DNA of 64,000 nt from JAYWDA01 sp043747555 (GTDB lineage: Bacteria; Bdellovibrionota; Bdellovibrionia; Bdellovibrionales; Bdellovibrionaceae): NCBI GenBank assembly GCA_043747555.1, contig JAYTOY010000070.1, positions 5,505 through 69,504 on the forward strand. Direction: 5' to 3'. The stretch's first letter is position 1. Every line of letters begins with the position of its first letter. Under the pieces are notes generated by a model. It had not been told where the DNA came from. It was given only the letters and a program-made list of their open reading frames with translations, and did no database searches. The position numbers and the translations under genes were made by a program. Positions 34,670 through 44,390 of this stretch are shown here, piece by piece.

Positions 34670-35842
34670 TTACAGCAAATAGCGCAAACGAAAGGCCATG
34701 CGAGATAATAAGCGGCGGACCCACGAAGCGGATTGGTAGATATTAATGTCAAAAGGGAGGGAGTTTTTTAAATCTATTTCCCACTGCTTTTGAATTTGCT
34801 CCATCGCCTTTGAATTATTAAGTACAACTTCCAATTCCAAGTCGTGAAAGACACTTCGGTAATTTAAATTTGTTGAACCAACTGTCACCCAATCATCGAT
34901 CATCATGACTTTTGCGTGCAGGATAGACATTTGATATTCAAAAATATTAACGCCCGAGACCGATAGGTTATGGGCCAGCTCAAAAGCAGCGAACTTTACA
35001 AAAGGGACATCTGTCTGACCAGGGACCAGAATCTGGACAGAAACGCCTCGTTGCGCTGCTTTTTTTAACGCTTTAATCAGCGATCGGTGGGGTAAAAAAT
35101 AGGCCGTTGTTAACCAAACTCGTTGTTCAGCATGACGAATGCGCCGAAGCAGGTCCCGGTTCAGGCGCCAACGTTCTTTCAATCCGGTGTTAAGGCGCAC
35201 TAATGATTTTCTTGGATCATAATATTTTAAAATGGGTGATTTTTTTCGTAAGCGCAAATCGCCTAATTTATGGGCACGAATCCAGTCATAGTTAAAAGCT
35301 TGTGACATGATTTCAACCTCCGCCCCTTCAATCCCGACAGCGGTGTCGCGCCACGCTTTTAAACCTTGAGCTCTTCGTGAATGAACTTGGGTCCAATTCA
35401 TACTTCCAACAAAAGCCCATCTTGAGTCGACAACCACCATTTTGCGATGATTGCGTCGGTTCAACTTACGGAGCAAGCGAATCAAGCTTAAGGCATAGGC
35501 TAAGAATATTTTGCGAGAGGCTCTCTGAGCAAAAGGAAAGGGCTCGTAAATTCTAAATTCAAGGTCGTTGCGCGAGCAAAAGCCAGCAAGATCAGGAATA
35601 GATTGATAAGAGCCAAAGCCATCAACAAGAATTTGAACCCTGACGCCGCGGGAGCGAGCTCGAACCAGCTCATCAAGAAGGACGCGAGTGACTGAATCAA
35701 TGTTCAGGATATAAACTTCGACTTGAATGTGTTGCTGAGCATTGCGAAAAGTCTTCTGTAATTCAGAAAAATACAGATCACCCGTAGGGAAAACCTCGAT
35801 GTTGGTCCAGTTTTTTTCAAGATATTCTGTTCGGGCCAACAA
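34670..35842 (-). CDS. Cardiolipin synthase/phospholipase D family
   Basis: 390 residues with two HKD motifs: HRKMVVVD (H132, K134, D139) and HAKVMMID (H309, K311, D316), each followed by the expected G-S-x-N segment (GSMNW and GSTNLNYRS). There are no N-terminal transmembrane helices, as in ClsB rather than ClsA. It probably joins phosphatidylglycerol-type lipids into cardiolipin at the inner membrane. A strong GAGGTGA site precedes a TTG-TTG start; the first is used here. Confidence 0.88.
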   Translation of the reverse strand: MLARTEYLEKNWTNIEVFPTGDLYFSELQKTFRNAQQHIQVEVYILNIDSVTRVLLDELVRARSRGVRVQILVDGFGSYQSIPDLAGFCSRNDLEFRIYEPFPFAQRASRKIFLAYALSLIRLLRKLNRRNHRKMVVVDSRWAFVGSMNWTQVHSRRAQGLKAWRDTAVGIEGAEVEIMSQAFNYDWIRAHKLGDLRLRKKSPILKYYDPRKSLVRLNTGLKERWRLNRDLLRRIRHAEQRVWLTTAYFLPHRSLIKALKKAAQRGVSVQILVPGQTDVPFVKFAAFELAHNLSVSGVNIFEYQMSILHAKVMMIDDWVTVGSTNLNYRSVFHDLELEVVLNNSKAMEQIQKQWEIDLKNSLPFDINIYQSASWVRRLLSRMAFRLRYLL

Positions 35843-35922
35843 TCACCTCAAAATTTGATGCAGAGGGTACAATGTATCAAATTGGTCGACATAAAAAAAT
35901 GATTTTTGTTCAATAGAAGTCC

Positions 35923-36627
35923 ATGAAAAATATTATATGCTTATTTGCCTTATTATTGCAGCCTCAAGTTTTTGCCGCGGACGTTGATTCAGCCGAAGCT
36001 AAAGCCACGGATCCTAAAATAACTGTCGTTTACTTTGGGAAAGGCACGGATCAAGAGTTCAATGAAAAAATAAAACCAACTTTTAATGAAAATTCACAGT
36101 GCAAAAACTGTGAGATCATTAACTTTACACCCTATGACTCGAATCAAAAGTACGATGAAAGTCAGTTGATGGATAAAGTCGCTCAGATTGAAAAAAAAGG
36201 ACAAATTATTTTTTTCGACTGGAACGACAAAGCCACGACAAAGCTTGATGCCCTCATTCCAGAACTTCAAAAAATAAAAAGTCGCGGTCAAATTCTTGTG
36301 GCGTCGGCAGGGGCCCCTAGTTCGGCCGACAAATCATGCCCCCTTTACCAAACTCTTTTTGGTAAAGTCGATGATGCGATTATCGTTGGTGAGCTGATTC
36401 AAAACGATATTTTATGGCCAAAATGTTTTTTTGGACCTGAAATGCTGACGGCGGTACGCCCCCCCAGAGATCGCACGGGGCAGGGAATTGGACCTTTAAT
36501 TTTTGTGGCCCGCTTTGCTGGACGATTTAATAAAAGAAAGCCCGAAGAATGGCCGGCCTATTTAAAATCCAAAAAAGCAAAAACTAAACGTATTTGGCCT
36601 GAAGTGGAAGAGTTCTTTCCGCGGTAA
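35923..36627 (+). CDS. Secreted protein of unknown function
   Basis: 234 residues with a signal peptide (about 1-18, PQVFAAD). The mature protein is alpha/beta in pattern (ITVVYFGKG, QIIFFDWND, QILVASAGAP, IIVGELIQ), suggesting a Rossmann-like or subtilase-like fold without visible catalytic triad. CKNC and two more Cys could form disulfides. No family recognised. It is divergent from the cardiolipin synthase gene and converges on the RNase Z-like gene. Confidence 0.55.
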   Translation: MKNIICLFALLLQPQVFAADVDSAEAKATDPKITVVYFGKGTDQEFNEKIKPTFNENSQCKNCEIINFTPYDSNQKYDESQLMDKVAQIEKKGQIIFFDWNDKATTKLDALIPELQKIKSRGQILVASAGAPSSADKSCPLYQTLFGKVDDAIIVGELIQNDILWPKCFFGPEMLTAVRPPRDRTGQGIGPLIFVARFAGRFNKRKPEEWPAYLKSKKAKTKRIWPEVEEFFPR

Positions 36628-36647
36628 ATAAGATTAATAGACTCGAA

Positions 36648-37481
36648 TTATCTTCCTGGGAAAATAACCACTCGATCCAGATGTTTCTTTGGAATTTTTT
36701 GTTCGATAATGCGACGAGCCTCGTCCATCGAGTACCGTGACGAAATATGGATTAAAGCAATTTTTTCAGACTTAATATCATCAAGATGCGGAATAATTTC
36801 ATCAAGGTGAGTGTGGCCCCAGTCCCGGGCTTGCTGGATCGTCTTTTTATCATCTAAATAGGTGCTTTCTAGAATTAAAACTTTTGAGTTTCGAATCCAA
36901 TCCGGACCATTTAAGAATTCAATTTTGGTGTCGCCGGTGAATGTGACGAGTGGTTGATCGAAAACTTGATCAATAATTTCACCTGCAGACCGTGCCTTAA
37001 TTATTTCTTCCCGCGAGGCACCAGTAAAATGGCTCGAAAGTTTGCGGGTCCGCTTAAAAAGTGTGTAACCGAAAGATTCCACCCGATGGAAAGTGGGAAA
37101 GGCCTTTATAAAATGGCCTGCATTAACTTCTATTTCTTCAAGGCCGACTCCGATAAAATTAAATTTGTATTGATGATCTTCAATTTGTTCCCAAAGCCTC
37201 ATAATTTTGGTCAATGGTTCTACTAATGAGGGCGGCATAAAATATTCAGCAACAGGCATGCGGAATAAATTCTTCTGCGAAATGATGTAGGGAATTCCAG
37301 CCGCATGATCTAAGTGACCATGGCTAATAAAAAATTTTTTCATTGGAATTAGAAAGGGAAATCCCTGAGCCGTATCAAAAGCTAGATGAAGTTCTGGCAT
37401 GCACAGGCTTGTGCGAATTCCTGACAACGACATTCCGTGAAATTGCAGATCATCGTATTTCCAAGGGCTCCCGACGTTCAT
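36648..37481 (-). CDS. RNase Z-like metallo-beta-lactamase hydrolase
   Basis: 277 residues of MBL fold. The metal motif is SHGHLDHAAG (H54, H56, D58, H59); later ligands are TFTGDTKIEF near 195 and ALIHISSRYS near 243. The arrangement resembles tRNase Z (ElaC) proteins, which trim tRNA 3' ends, but an arylsulfatase- or phosphodiesterase-like role is possible. It starts inside the stop of the FabMG-like gene (ATGA overlap), so the two are translationally coupled; the reason for that link is unclear. Confidence 0.75.
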   Translation of the reverse strand: MNVGSPWKYDDLQFHGMSLSGIRTSLCMPELHLAFDTAQGFPFLIPMKKFFISHGHLDHAAGIPYIISQKNLFRMPVAEYFMPPSLVEPLTKIMRLWEQIEDHQYKFNFIGVGLEEIEVNAGHFIKAFPTFHRVESFGYTLFKRTRKLSSHFTGASREEIIKARSAGEIIDQVFDQPLVTFTGDTKIEFLNGPDWIRNSKVLILESTYLDDKKTIQQARDWGHTHLDEIIPHLDDIKSEKIALIHISSRYSMDEARRIIEQKIPKKHLDRVVIFPGR

Positions 37482-38794
37482 CGTTTTTGATTTGTCGGCA
37501 AGCAGCGGGCGACCAGATCATGCCCCAGCCAGCGGACGGGTTCACCTGTCACCCACGAGTCGTGAAACATCGCGTATCCGCAGCCTTCAAAAACCACTTC
37601 GCTCAGTTCTGTGGTCATCAAATTTTTTTCATCTTTGTGCCAACTGGCCATTTTCTCTGACTGTGCCAGCATCAGTTCCATCTGTTCAACGCTACTAAAC
37701 TGAGGCCACTTTTCAAATATGGTGTGTTCTACAGTTGACGGCGCTGCAAAATATTTTAAAAGGTCATTCGTCAAATCCGATAACTTAACATCGTCTTTAA
37801 GTAAGTTTTGACAATGGTCGATAACTTGCTTTGTACGCGGATTTTCGCCGGCCTCTTTTTTTAAAGCCGAAATTAAATTGTAAAGAAATACTTCAACGCC
37901 TTGAAAGATCGAGCTGGAATTCGTCAAAATTTCAGGACAGTTATAAACACAAGTATTAATTTTTTGTTGATGAAAGACCCGAGAGTAATCTTCAAGTTTC
38001 CGCTTAGCCCAGCCCTGCAAATAGGGGCTGTAAGTGGACCATTGATAGTGATCCTTTACTAAGACTTCAGTCCCATGGTAACCGTAGGCAATGTAGGACA
38101 CTCGCCCACCGGACTTCTCGATTTTTGCTCGAAGGTCGCTGGAGAGTTCAACAAGGTCTTTAAATGTTTCAGCGGTCACTTCGTCAAAGTTCATTGAACA
38201 CAAACGACCGATATCAGATTCCCAAAATTCTTTCGAACTTAAATGACGCTCGCCACGACCCTTAAAAGCGCGATTCATCAAGGGCATCACAATTTTAGCA
38301 CGGGGCACGCCACCGGCCATGAGGTGAGCAAAAATAACATTGCGACCTGGTTCGATCAGCTTTGTAAGTTCCATCAGGTGCAGGCGAACGCGGTCTTTGA
38401 AGTCTTCAGAACCCTTTTTTCGGGACTCATCAATGCGTGAAAAATCAAGTTTTAAGTTTTTCCAGTCGGAAAGTTTAACCTCTTTAAGGGCCTCGACCGG
38501 AGTTCCACCTTTTGAATCGGGCTGCATGTCGAAGCCTGCTTCTAGGGGAATATTAATCAAAGGTGTTGGTTGTGAACTGAGTTCTTCCGTTGTGAGGGCT
38601 CGCAAGGAACCATCTTTTTCACGACGTCCAACAGTGCTTCGAATAATTTTTAAGCCCATTTTCTCAGCTTCTTCGACGAGGCCATTGGCGTAGCCTCTTT
38701 GAAAAAGTTCGCCAAAAAGAACAAGATAATCTCCAGCTTGATAGCCGCTCAGGGCGGGCTTCTGTTTAAGCGGAACCAACGGCGCAACAGGCAT
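37478..38794 (-). CDS. Probable FabMG-family enoyl-ACP reductase-like protein
   Basis: 438 residues, cytosolic. The N-terminus has a Rossmann-type pattern, LVLFGELFQRGYANGLVEEA, then TVGRREKDGSLRAL and PLINIPLEAGFDMQP. I recall this arrangement from proteins annotated as the FabMG enoyl-ACP reductase family in Leptospira and Deltaproteobacteria; I could not check it. If right, it reduces trans-2-enoyl-ACP in fatty acid synthesis. A clear GGAGGAG site precedes the ATG. It overlaps the RNase Z-like gene by four bases. Confidence 0.5.
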   Translation of the reverse strand: MPVAPLVPLKQKPALSGYQAGDYLVLFGELFQRGYANGLVEEAEKMGLKIIRSTVGRREKDGSLRALTTEELSSQPTPLINIPLEAGFDMQPDSKGGTPVEALKEVKLSDWKNLKLDFSRIDESRKKGSEDFKDRVRLHLMELTKLIEPGRNVIFAHLMAGGVPRAKIVMPLMNRAFKGRGERHLSSKEFWESDIGRLCSMNFDEVTAETFKDLVELSSDLRAKIEKSGGRVSYIAYGYHGTEVLVKDHYQWSTYSPYLQGWAKRKLEDYSRVFHQQKINTCVYNCPEILTNSSSIFQGVEVFLYNLISALKKEAGENPRTKQVIDHCQNLLKDDVKLSDLTNDLLKYFAAPSTVEHTIFEKWPQFSSVEQMELMLAQSEKMASWHKDEKNLMTTELSEVVFEGCGYAMFHDSWVTGEPVRWLGHDLVARCLPTNQKR

Positions 38795-38890
38795 GAACTC
38801 CTCCGAAAACTTTATAAAACACGTTGACCAGGGGAGGGGTCAAGACCAAGTGAGCATTGACTCGGTTGGTAAGAATTTTACAATGATATT

Positions 38891-39649
38891 ATGCGAGTCA
38901 TCTCAATGGTTCCCTCTTGGACAGAGACTTTAATTGCAGCGGGCGTTAACGTCTGCGGCCGCACACGATTTTGTCTTTATCCTGTGGACAAGGTGAAAAC
39001 TATTCCCATCGTTGGAGGAACTAAGGATATCGACTGGGAAAAAGTGGCAAGTCTACAGCCAGATTTACTGATTCTTGACCAAGAAGAAAATCCCAAGAGC
39101 ATGGCCGATGAATCGCCTTATCCATGGATGGCAACGCATGTCCATGATCTTTCCAGTGCGGCCCGTGAAATGCGAAGGTTAGGCGAAACTTTTAAGAATC
39201 AAAAGATATTGGATTGGGCGGACCAGTGGGACCACCTTTTAGAGAAGCCCTGTGGCCCTTGGTCCATCGCAAATATTCCAGGGGAGATTCGACCTTTAGA
39301 TAAAAATTCTTTTGAAATTCCAGGTCAGATTCTTTATGTGATCTGGAAAAAACCCTGGCTGGTGGTCAGTCCAAAAACATATATCGGATCGGTCCTTCAA
39401 TTTCTTGGGGCGCCGCTGGCTGATCTTGGCACTTTAAAAAAATATCCTGAAATTTCAGAAGTTGATTTGAAAAAATATTATCTGATGTTTTCATCAGAGC
39501 CTTTTCCGTTTGAGAAGATCACAAAGGAACTTGCTGCCCAGGGTTTCGTGGGCAGCCTTGTTGATGGCGAAGGTTACAGTTGGTTTGGGATTCGAAGCCT
39601 TAATTTTTTGTTGAAGGCTCAGTGTAAATCCTTGGTGACCAAGGCTTAA
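38891..39649 (+). CDS. BtuF/TroA-like metal-receptor-fold protein without signal peptide
   Basis: 252 residues with the helical-backbone metal-receptor pattern of BtuF-like binding proteins: VISMVPSWTETLIAAGV at 3-19, IVGGTKDIDWEKVASLQPDLLILDQEEN near 40-67, and a second lobe with PKTYIGSVLQFLGAPLAD near 158. It lacks any signal peptide or lipobox, so it should stay in the cytosol, unlike ABC-transporter binding proteins. No transporter genes are adjacent. Its 3' end overlaps the convergent giant lipoprotein gene by 50 bases. Confidence 0.7.
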   Translation: MRVISMVPSWTETLIAAGVNVCGRTRFCLYPVDKVKTIPIVGGTKDIDWEKVASLQPDLLILDQEENPKSMADESPYPWMATHVHDLSSAAREMRRLGETFKNQKILDWADQWDHLLEKPCGPWSIANIPGEIRPLDKNSFEIPGQILYVIWKKPWLVVSPKTYIGSVLQFLGAPLADLGTLKKYPEISEVDLKKYYLMFSSEPFPFEKITKELAAQGFVGSLVDGEGYSWFGIRSLNFLLKAQCKSLVTKA

Positions 39650-42600
39650 ATTGAAATGATTTTAGTAACTGTCTGTTGCTTTCATCACCGGTCATATCAC
39701 TTAGTTTTGTCCCGCGTGGAAGCTGTATTTTAGTTTTTGTCATCATTTCAAAGTGATTGAACTGATCTTGTCCGCGCAAAGAAAGAAACAGGAATCGATT
39801 CATTGGATTCCCACTATCTTGAATTTCACCAGCCGTTGGATCTTGCTGAATCACATAAAAATTTTCTACTTTACGTAAGGGCTTCATATTCTTTGGACGT
39901 TCGCAAATCAGCAATCCACGATTAAGTATATTAAACACCTCTTGCGCAGGTTTTTTATGGTCTAGAAAATTATAAAAACTAAGTTTTGTGACATCCATTT
40001 TCTCGAAAAAGCCCACTTTTTGTAAAAATAATTCTGGGTTGATTCGAATTCGGTAACAGCTGTCATAGTCCAATAAATCAAACTGGGCCTGGCTTACTTG
40101 TTTTCTCAGTGGAAGTCCACTGGTCACGTTGATTGTATTAGACGAAGATTCAGCTGTTTGTTTTGTCCATGCTAAAGAGGTCTGCGCGCCTCCTCCGATA
40201 AAGAAAAAGTCTGGAACCTTAACACCAAAACTAGTTGAGGCCGTGTGGGAATGACTGTCAGTAAAAGTGTAAGATAAAGCAAAAGAATTCGAAACTGCCA
40301 TATTTTCAAAGTGTCCCGAAATATACTTAAAATGATTAAACTTATTCACATGATAAACTTTTTCTCGGACCAAAAGTTTTTCGGCAACACCAGGCATTCG
40401 ATCTGAACAATACAAAGGAACCGCACTTTTACCCCCAGAGCTAAGAGCTGGAGCGAGCAGTTCTGTCATGTAGTAAATGCAAATTCTTTTTGCTACGTCT
40501 GCGGAAATCTTATCTGCCCTGATGAGGCTTAGCGCTTGATCTTTTGTCAGGGATTTGGTGTCTTTAATAGATTTAGCAAGCAAAGCGCGGGGATCACGAT
40601 GTTCAAAGCCAGACGTTGCATTATGAAAATACTTGTTAAGGTCAAGGGCAAGCAATCTTTCTAAATACTTAAGGCTTGAAGATGATGTCTCATCTGAGTT
40701 GATCAAGACTAAAGAAAGTTGTCGAGCATAGGTCGCTAAAGAACTTTGATCAGAGATCACCTTGAGTTCATCCTTTTGCTTTTGTTCACCGACTGCGATC
40801 ATCATGTCTAAAGTTTTTTTGCGTTCTGCCAAAGTCTGATTGAACTGCTTCTGAAATTCTGTCTTTCCTGCCATAACGGCTTCCAGGATCACGCGCTGAT
40901 TATCGACAAGATTGGCTCTGGTGTTTTCTCCCATCAGGATTATTTTTGCCTCGTAAATAATCGGTAAAAGTCGTGCATTTAAGTCCACTGTGCCTTGAAA
41001 ATCTTGCTGACTGTTGCCATTCTTAGGAATCCATGACTTCAAGTCAGTGGATAATGTCACTTTCTCAGAGTTGACGGGCAGAATTTGAACTAAAAGGCGA
41101 TTCCTGTTTCCTAAATCAACTGGATTTCTAAAATTATAGGTCAAGGGGCTGATCGTGATATGCCCAGCCCGAGACTGAACGATACTTGAATGACTGCTGA
41201 TAAAACGAGGGTTAATACTCATATCAGGATTTTCAGTAAGAACAGATTTTACTAAGTACAGACCATCACGAAGGCGTTCATTGCCATCACGCGGACCCCG
41301 CAAATTCGAGTTGTTCACAAGAGTTAAATCCAAATCCATTTGTAATTCACGCTTAACGACCAAATTCAGATTGGAATCAATATCATGCTTTAAGCTCATT
41401 AAGTTATACTGAAATGAATTGATAAAAATATAGCTGGGTTTTTCAATTTCTTTTTTACCGTCACACTCATGGCCGATCAGATCTCTGAACTTAAGTTCAT
41501 CGACACCAATTTCGTAGGTGGTCAGCCAAGGATTTACAAAGACGTTGATTTTGCGATTGATGCCTAAGTCCGGACTTTTGAGCTCAACAAAACCCTTTAC
41601 GTATTTTTGACAGGCATAAGTATCCACGATCATTTCTTCGGGCCAGGTCACGCAACCATCCATCTGAGTGACTAAAGATGATATTGTTTTTGCGGGCTGA
41701 CTCTCAGAAGTTCTAAATGGCGTGACTTCGATCGCGCGCCCCCGGATAGGTTCGTGGTTGATCGGCTGGGCAAGGCAAGCCTGCGCTTGATATTTTAATG
41801 TTCTTCGGTGAGCCGAATCTTCATCAATCCGTGCTCCAGAAAATGTGAGGGCGGCAATCGCAACCTGATTTTTCCCATTAAAATCTTCTTTTTCTCCACG
41901 CTTCATGGCATCAGACGAAACACTTGATGAATCCTTTTTTGGGGCGACTTCCGCCTCCGTGTTGATCGGATATTTTCCTGCAATGAACTGTTCGACTGAA
42001 AAATGTGGATTTTTTTGAACTAAAGAACTAAGAAGTAAAAATCCGCCGCTGCTGACCGAGCGATAATCACCTAAATAAAAAACCCCTTCGAAGGGAGCAA
42101 GGTCTGACAAAGCTTGCATTGGTGTTAGCTGAATTCCTAGGTAAAGATGACCCCAGTAAGGAGCTTCAAAATTAAAATGTGCGCCAAGGGCAATCACTTT
42201 ATTATCTATTTGCAGGTCAGAATAATCTTTAGAGGCTAAGACTTTTCTTTCAATTTTACCATTTTCTAGAACAACATGAATCAGTTGCATCTTGCCCTTC
42301 ATTTGACCACTGGTCAGGTCAGAAAAGGTTTGTTCGCCGGTCATGCGACTAAGCTTTACTTGCGGCGTTGCTTGGAAATCATAATTGATTTCAAAACCTT
42401 TGCCCGTGATGCGATCTTCAGTCGAGGCCAGGCGGATCATACTAAGCCATAGTTGTGATGGAGTTTTTTTCTGTGACAATGAATTTCCTAGCAGCGAAGC
42501 CTTTACATCATCAGCATTATTGATCAGAAGTTCCGGTGAAACTGTGCTTTTAACAAGATCGATCGCATCCTTTGGCTTTGCTTCACCGTGTGACCATGGA

Positions 42601-43031
42601 TCAATAGCAAAATGAACAGGGCGAACACCAAAGTGGGGCCCTAAGCCTTTGATGGTTCGAGCGATCTTTAAATATTTGGATTGAGCGAGGTAATTATAGT
42701 TGACTGTTTCAGACCAAAACAAACAGCCGTTCACATCCGTCGATAAATCTTGCTCGATTTCAACAATTTGGAACTTGTGACCAATCATAGGTTTATTTTG
42801 TCGCAAGTCGGTCAAACAAACTTTGTAATCATAAGTATTCGCGCTTGGAAGGCCCGTCTTTTTATTGATGGAAATTGAATTTACTTTTCCTTCAAAAGAG
42901 CTCACGGCAAATGTAGATCCGTCACTATCACGAGCCTCTTTAGGCTCGGGGAGGTTGCATCCGCTAAGGACTAAGGCAACAGAGAATGAAACAAGTAGCA
43001 CCGATAATTTGGTGGAATTAGATGGATTCAT
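39600..43031 (-). CDS. Giant lipoprotein of unknown function
   Basis: 1143 residues with a lipoprotein signal peptide, lipobox LVLSGC (C25). The mature part is long, with beta-rich portions in the first two thirds, a helical region around 720-830 (TEFQKQFNQTLAERKKTL), paired Cys residues and a Ser/Thr/His-rich segment near 985 (TDSHSHTASTSFG). No known domain was recognised. The ATG at 43031 is chosen because it begins the signal peptide and has GGAG upstream; it overlaps the end of the preceding barrel gene by 14 bases. It is thus the partner of that barrel, in the same barrel-then-lipoprotein order as the cassettes at 15.5 and 46.9 kb. Confidence 0.65.
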   Translation of the reverse strand: MNPSNSTKLSVLLVSFSVALVLSGCNLPEPKEARDSDGSTFAVSSFEGKVNSISINKKTGLPSANTYDYKVCLTDLRQNKPMIGHKFQIVEIEQDLSTDVNGCLFWSETVNYNYLAQSKYLKIARTIKGLGPHFGVRPVHFAIDPWSHGEAKPKDAIDLVKSTVSPELLINNADDVKASLLGNSLSQKKTPSQLWLSMIRLASTEDRITGKGFEINYDFQATPQVKLSRMTGEQTFSDLTSGQMKGKMQLIHVVLENGKIERKVLASKDYSDLQIDNKVIALGAHFNFEAPYWGHLYLGIQLTPMQALSDLAPFEGVFYLGDYRSVSSGGFLLLSSLVQKNPHFSVEQFIAGKYPINTEAEVAPKKDSSSVSSDAMKRGEKEDFNGKNQVAIAALTFSGARIDEDSAHRRTLKYQAQACLAQPINHEPIRGRAIEVTPFRTSESQPAKTISSLVTQMDGCVTWPEEMIVDTYACQKYVKGFVELKSPDLGINRKINVFVNPWLTTYEIGVDELKFRDLIGHECDGKKEIEKPSYIFINSFQYNLMSLKHDIDSNLNLVVKRELQMDLDLTLVNNSNLRGPRDGNERLRDGLYLVKSVLTENPDMSINPRFISSHSSIVQSRAGHITISPLTYNFRNPVDLGNRNRLLVQILPVNSEKVTLSTDLKSWIPKNGNSQQDFQGTVDLNARLLPIIYEAKIILMGENTRANLVDNQRVILEAVMAGKTEFQKQFNQTLAERKKTLDMMIAVGEQKQKDELKVISDQSSLATYARQLSLVLINSDETSSSSLKYLERLLALDLNKYFHNATSGFEHRDPRALLAKSIKDTKSLTKDQALSLIRADKISADVAKRICIYYMTELLAPALSSGGKSAVPLYCSDRMPGVAEKLLVREKVYHVNKFNHFKYISGHFENMAVSNSFALSYTFTDSHSHTASTSFGVKVPDFFFIGGGAQTSLAWTKQTAESSSNTINVTSGLPLRKQVSQAQFDLLDYDSCYRIRINPELFLQKVGFFEKMDVTKLSFYNFLDHKKPAQEVFNILNRGLLICERPKNMKPLRKVENFYVIQQDPTAGEIQDSGNPMNRFLFLSLRGQDQFNHFEMMTKTKIQLPRGTKLSDMTGDESNRQLLKSFQFKPWSPRIYTEPSTKN

Positions 43032-44232
43032 AATCTGTCTCCAGTCGAATTTCGAAACCTCGGATACGAGATTGCGATGGGTCTGCAAAAAGAACTTGGG
43101 CCTCTGAATATAAAGCGCTGACCGCAAATTTTTGCTTTTTTAAATGCCATTTTGCCATGGCTGTGTAGCCAACACGATTCGTGCGGAAATTTTGGTAGTT
43201 TGAATAGAAGGCCGGCGCGGTGTCGGGGTCGACGTGAAAGTATCGTCCGCCGAATTCAAGATCATGCCGCGAACTCATCAGGTATCGCAGGCCGGTAGAA
43301 GCGGAATACCCAGTGTTTAAATTTGCCGGAGCCGACTGATTCTGAGCGGCCGTCGCACTAATAAGTAAATCCACCCTTGAAGCGATGGGAAGGTGCCAGT
43401 CTGTCGAGGCTTCGAAACCTTGATACTTATAGTTAAAAGCCCATTGATTGTCAGTTAATCGCGTCGTTGTATTGCCAATCAAAGAGCTCGCTTCAGCCAC
43501 TTCACTAGGAAGATTTTGATATGAAAAATATCCAATGCGGTTTCTAGAATACAAATAACTTTTGGGCTGCCAATGAACCTGCATCTGAGCCGCATTTTTT
43601 ACTGGCACAGATTCAACTTGATTGGTCCCCGTTTTCAGCGAATTTGAAGAGGGGATTGAAGACTCTGCCACCCAACGTAAATCCCAATTGCTAAAAGAAT
43701 TTTTTAAAGTGATGCGAGCACCAGGAAATGGCAGTTCATCAGCCACCAGGTAAGAGTGAAGCTCTGCTTGATTTAAAGCTCCGGCTGAAAACCAAATATA
43801 ACTTGTCGGCAACCATTGGACGGCGGCTTTTCGAAGTCCTAAGCTATTTGAAGGGGCATTAGCTCCATCTAAAGCTTGCAGTCGGCCCGTTTGAAATTTA
43901 ATGGAAGGCTCTAGATCAAAAGAAACTTGGTCGCTCAGCCAATACTTAGATTCAAGGTTTAATTTCGATTCAAACAATTGTTGGTTTGATATTTGACGGC
44001 TGGTGGTAGTGCCTTCGCTAAGGCTGCTGCCAGAGGCTTTGAATTGCCATTTTAAATCCAAAGCGTGTTGCGAAGAATCGTCGAAGCGATTTCGTGTGGC
44101 CCACTGTGAACGGGTTTCTGTATTATTTTGGGCTTGCGCCGAAAAAATCGGAAGACCGATCAAAAACATAAAGAACGAGATCGATCCCGTAAAAAATGCC
44201 TTTTTTAAAATCCGAGGCTTTTTCAGCCACAT
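43018..44232 (-). CDS. Outer-membrane barrel protein paired with the giant lipoprotein
   Basis: 404 residues with a signal peptide ending near FSAQA. The mature protein shows alternating amphipathic strands with aromatic girdles (LDLKWQFKASG, YIWFSAGALN, RNRIGYFSYQ, QWAFNYKYQGF, GYTAMAKWHL). The C-terminus, FEIRLETDYESI, lacks the classical terminal Phe. The ATG at 44232 is preferred for the AAGGGTGG site five bases upstream; a longer frame reaches 44277. It overlaps the lipoprotein gene by 14 bases. Confidence 0.65.
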   Translation of the reverse strand: MWLKKPRILKKAFFTGSISFFMFLIGLPIFSAQAQNNTETRSQWATRNRFDDSSQHALDLKWQFKASGSSLSEGTTTSRQISNQQLFESKLNLESKYWLSDQVSFDLEPSIKFQTGRLQALDGANAPSNSLGLRKAAVQWLPTSYIWFSAGALNQAELHSYLVADELPFPGARITLKNSFSNWDLRWVAESSIPSSNSLKTGTNQVESVPVKNAAQMQVHWQPKSYLYSRNRIGYFSYQNLPSEVAEASSLIGNTTTRLTDNQWAFNYKYQGFEASTDWHLPIASRVDLLISATAAQNQSAPANLNTGYSASTGLRYLMSSRHDLEFGGRYFHVDPDTAPAFYSNYQNFRTNRVGYTAMAKWHLKKQKFAVSALYSEAQVLFADPSQSRIRGFEIRLETDYESI

Positions 44233-44390
44233 AATGACCACCCTTATACCTATTGGTACTTCAAAAGCCGTGCTCAAAAGAGCAGGCCTAAGTCCTTGAT
44301 CGCAGAGGAGTGAATGAAGGGCTCTTTAACACTGTGACAAATTGGGCGAACAGGGGTGAGCAGGTTAGGTTTTAGTGTCTCAATTTGAGG

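Noticed and set aside
39600..43031. Pore-forming (MACPF-type) toxin in the giant lipoprotein
   Set aside because: No MACPF signature was found; only a Ser/Thr/His-rich segment near residue 985 prompted the idea.
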